NCBI RefSeq assembly: GCF_002409645.1 | Contig: NZ_DHNR01000005.1 | Location: forward strand, 289,193 to 332,906 | Origin: Acetobacter sp. UBA5411 | GTDB lineage: Bacteria > Pseudomonadota > Alphaproteobacteria > Acetobacterales > Acetobacteraceae | Direction of reading: 5' to 3' | Length of the DNA stretch: 43,714 nt | Shown: one piece after another, positions 41,476-43,714 of the stretch | Layout of the letters: each line of letters opens with the position of its first letter | How positions within the stretch are numbered: the first letter of the stretch is position 1 | Notes under the pieces: generated by a model | Databases searched by the model: none | Told to the model about the DNA's origin: nothing | The model's input: only the letters and a program-made list of their open reading frames with translations | Program-made: the position numbers and the translations under genes

Positions 41476-42089
41476 TTACCATGCGACATCAGTCTTAGAC
41501 GGAACAAAGCCAAGAACATCTGCAAGGTGGGCACGATAGCGCGCGATCGTCTGGTCAACGTGTGGCTCCTTCATGACGTTCGTTGCCAGATACGTTGGAA
41601 GTGGAGTCATCCCCAGAAACTGATTGGCCTTGTGGAAAGGGAAATAGACCGCATCAATCCCCTTCCCTTCAAAGAACTGGGCCGGATCGACAAAGGCCTC
41701 TTCGGGAGCGTTCCATGTCAGGGAAAGCATGTAATGCTTCCCTTGCAGTAGGCCGCCTGAACCGTATTTGCGCTCAGGATGTGACGCGGCTGCGCCCATC
41801 ATTGGCGTAAAGCGTGCCATGACCGGCAGTAAAAACTTCATCAATATATTTCTTGACGGTCCATGGCAGCGTCCATCCACCAGCCCGGCATCTGGTAGAT
41901 GACCAGATCAGCCCAATGAATATTTTCAACTTCCGCCTGAATGTCGTACCCAGCGTCGATCTTTGTCTGCCTCGTGCTGAAACCCGCGTCCGACAGGACC
42001 GCAAGGGCGGCGTCGTGCAGCGTATCGTTCAGACGACCATGAGAATGGGCGAAAGCCTTTCCGCCATTCAGGAGGAGAATATTTTTCAT
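41476..42089 (-). pseudogene. mdaB: mdaB-like NAD(P)H:quinone oxidoreductase with two frameshifts
   Basis: Three consecutive frames together give a full-length flavodoxin-fold quinone reductase of the MdaB family, which does two-electron quinone reduction. Frame 1 (from 42089) runs MKNILLLNGGKAFAHS to YQMPGWWMDA. Frame 2 continues PWTVKKYIDEVFTAGHGTLY. Frame 3 continues ERKYGSGGLLQGKHYMLSLT, then PFHKANQFLGMTPLPT, ending at 41476. The first shift lies near 41865 (equivalent to an extra base), the second near 41790. Total length is about the family's, so it broke recently, or there are sequencing errors. It is divergent from a LysR gene that is also frameshifted. Confidence 0.85.
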
Positions 42090-42290
42090 CACAATAGTGT
42101 CCCGCAAAAAGTATCCCGGATACGCCTGACCAGAATTCAGAGCCGATTATCCGAAAGAATTTTCAATATGATGGCGTCTCGGCACATCAGCAGTGAGAGC
42201 GGCATCTGTTCCCTACGGAACATGATGAACTTGACAGGTTTTGATAATCCGTCGCTTCTCCATAGAACCTGTTTCATCAAAGGGGCGCTG

Positions 42291-43194
42291 ATGGATAACC
42301 GGATTGGCGAAATGCAGATGTTTCTGCGTGTCGTGGAAAGCGGCAGTTTTTCCGAAGCAGCGCGTCTATCGATGACAACGCCCTCGACGATCAGCAAACT
42401 GATTGCCCGCGTTGAAACACGCCTTGGCGTACGCCTGCTCGAACGTTCGACACGTCGCCTTTCCGTCACACCGGAAGGGCAGCTTTACTACGAGCGTGCG
42501 CAGGCGCTGATCGCCGAACTTGACGATATGGAACATGCGCTCACAACAGGATCAGTTCGGCCAGGACGGCACTGTGCGCATCAATGCTTCGGTGGCCTTT
42601 GGAGCGCTCGCGCTCGAACCTCTCCTTCCAGAATTCTGGGACGCCTATCCAGATATCGTCGTTGACCTGTCGCTCTCCGATGAACTGACGGACCTTTATC
42701 TTGATCGCACTGATGTCGCCTTTCGGGTCGGACCGTTACAGGACTCAAATCTGACAGCCCGGCATATCGGCACGGCACGACGTAAGATTGTTGGATCGCC
42801 GGATTACCTAAGCCGGTTCGGCACGCCGCAAAGCATTGATGATCTGGACCGCCACAAATGCCTCGGCTTCAATTTCCGGCGTGCGGCCCCTGTCTGGCCG
42901 CTACAGGAGAAAGGCCGCATTGCCGATCGTATCGTCCGAGGCCCCCTGCTCGCCAATAACGGGGAAACGGTAAGACGCCTGACCCTACGGGGTGCGGGAC
43001 TGGCGAGGCTTGGCGACTATCATGTGCGCGATGATCTCAAGGCCGGCCGTCTCGTTGAGGTTCTGGCTCATGCGGACGCGCAGGACGAAGAGGAGATCCA
43101 TGCGCTCTATCTGGGCAGCAAACAGGCACCCCAGCGCGTGAGGGTGTTTCTTGACTTCGTTATTCCGCGCCTTCAGACATATATGCGCGCCTAA
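42291..43194 (+). pseudogene. LysR-family regulator with one frameshift
   Basis: An intact reading would be about 301 residues. The first frame gives MDNRIGEMQMFLRVVESGSF and the winged helix-turn-helix to RRLSVTPEGQLYYERAQ. Near 42558, in CCAGGACGG, the frame shifts by one base, and the second frame gives DGTVRINASVAFGALALEPL and the rest of the substrate-binding domain to TYMRA at 43194. Upstream frame to 41853 is antisense to mdaB and not part of the gene. LysR genes divergent from mdaB commonly regulate it, so both partners look inactivated, unless the base is a sequencing error. Confidence 0.88.
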
Positions 43195-43568
43195 CCTGCA
43201 TGAAGACCATCCGATGTCGCGCTCGAAGTTCCGGAATATCTCCTCGGCGGCGCGTAAAGATTACGCAAGGATTACCGCAGTGGTGCTGGCAGACGGGAAC
43301 CACGCCAGCGGGACCTGTGAACTGGCGAACGACCACTCCCCTCAATGGCACCGTAAACGAGTTCTTCTGATTCCTCACGCGGTATGCCGACTTTTGTATT
43401 CTGTAGAAATCGGCCCACGTCCCGACTTCAGTCGTTTATTTTACTGCAGGGCGATCCAGACGTTCGTGAATTACCAAGGTCGTCATACCCAGAACATTGC
43501 GTCAAATGCAGACGTCACCATGACGGCGGCCGAAAAGTTATATCTCGCCACCAAGAATAAGCCTCACC
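43195..43568. other. Intergenic region with no recognised gene
   Basis: About 374 bases between the LysR pseudogene and a converging Lrp-type gene. A plus frame (43151-43591) and a minus frame (43160-43378) are open but match no family and show no good start. It may be another decayed gene. Confidence 0.4.
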
Positions 43569-43714
43569 CTATGCAAAATTTGCGTTCTTGACCTTCAGGA
43601 GGGGGATGTCGGTCTTCATGCTACGCACGCCTTTGATCCGCGCAAGCTGTTCACTCTGAAAACGTCGCAGTCCTGGAAGGTCTTCTGCAATAACGCGCAA
43701 CAGGAAATCACAAT
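43569..43714 (-). CDS. Lrp/AsnC-family transcriptional regulator, C-terminal end (partial)
   Basis: The last 47 codons are visible; the gene continues past the window edge. DFLLRVIAEDLPGLRRFQSE and QLARIKGVRSMKTDIPLLKV match the end of the ligand-sensing RAM domain of Lrp/AsnC regulators. The stop TAG is at 43571-43569. Such regulators sense amino acids; the effector here is not knowable from this fragment. Confidence 0.85.
   Translation of the reverse strand, partial: CDFLLRVIAEDLPGLRRFQSEQLARIKGVRSMKTDIPLLKVKNANFA

Noticed and set aside
41853..42290. N-terminal extension of the LysR frame
   Set aside because: Antisense to mdaB; the helix-turn-helix domain starts properly at 42291.
43151..43591. 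146-codon frame after the LysR pseudogene
   Set aside because: Overlaps the ends of both flanking genes out of frame and matches no known family.

Overview
The window reads as chromosome from an acetic acid bacterium (Acetobacteraceae, Alphaproteobacteria), most like Acetobacter or a close relative. The basis is gene content and protein style: an alginate-export-type porin, a UbiM-like hydroxylase, the alphaproteobacterial NDUFA12/DUF2155 pair, a cyanide-insensitive-type bd oxidase and an IS5-type transposase stump. Genus and species cannot be fixed from sequence reading alone. Most of the window has the G+C-rich codon use of this family. Three stretches are visibly A+T rich: about 10.1-15.6 kb, about 19.9-20.3 kb and about 29.0-32.3 kb.

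Layout. 1-9.5 kb is housekeeping: the 3' end of clpB, a DUF202 membrane protein, an acetoin-reductase-like SDR, DUF1328, dsbB, trehalose synthesis (otsB-otsA), an envelope/respiration string (NDUFA12, mlaD, a 72-aa unknown, DUF2155), and a 548-aa protein that looks like a catalytically dead relative of class II ribonucleotide reductase. 10.1-15.2 kb is a stress island: DUF4142, a general-stress SDR, a pyruvate-oxidase-like ThDP enzyme, a DUF892 ferritin-like protein and a tandem-repeat KGG protein. 15.7-25.5 kb holds rmuC, dctA, purU, the porin, an MHS-family transporter, a nitroreductase and a UbiH/UbiM-type monooxygenase. 25.6-29.0 kb is a flagellar operon, flgF-flgG-flgA-flgH. Two A+T-rich glycosyltransferase genes (GT2 and GT61) follow and look acquired.

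32.3-41.0 kb is one long minus-strand gene string, probably one or two operons: cydA-cydB (CIO type), a 49-aa DUF2474 protein, a nitrate-reductase-associated protein, an FdhF/YdeP molybdopterin oxidoreductase, moaA, a 30-codon ORF, mobA, moaD, moaE and fdhD. It packages a quinol oxidase, a formate-dehydrogenase-like enzyme and much of that enzyme's cofactor machinery, and is the best candidate here for a coherent, poorly described system.

41.4-43.7 kb is decaying: an IS5-type transposase stump, an mdaB gene with two frameshifts, a divergent LysR regulator with one frameshift, and the 3' end of an Lrp/AsnC regulator at the window edge. No tRNA, rRNA or CRISPR array was seen.
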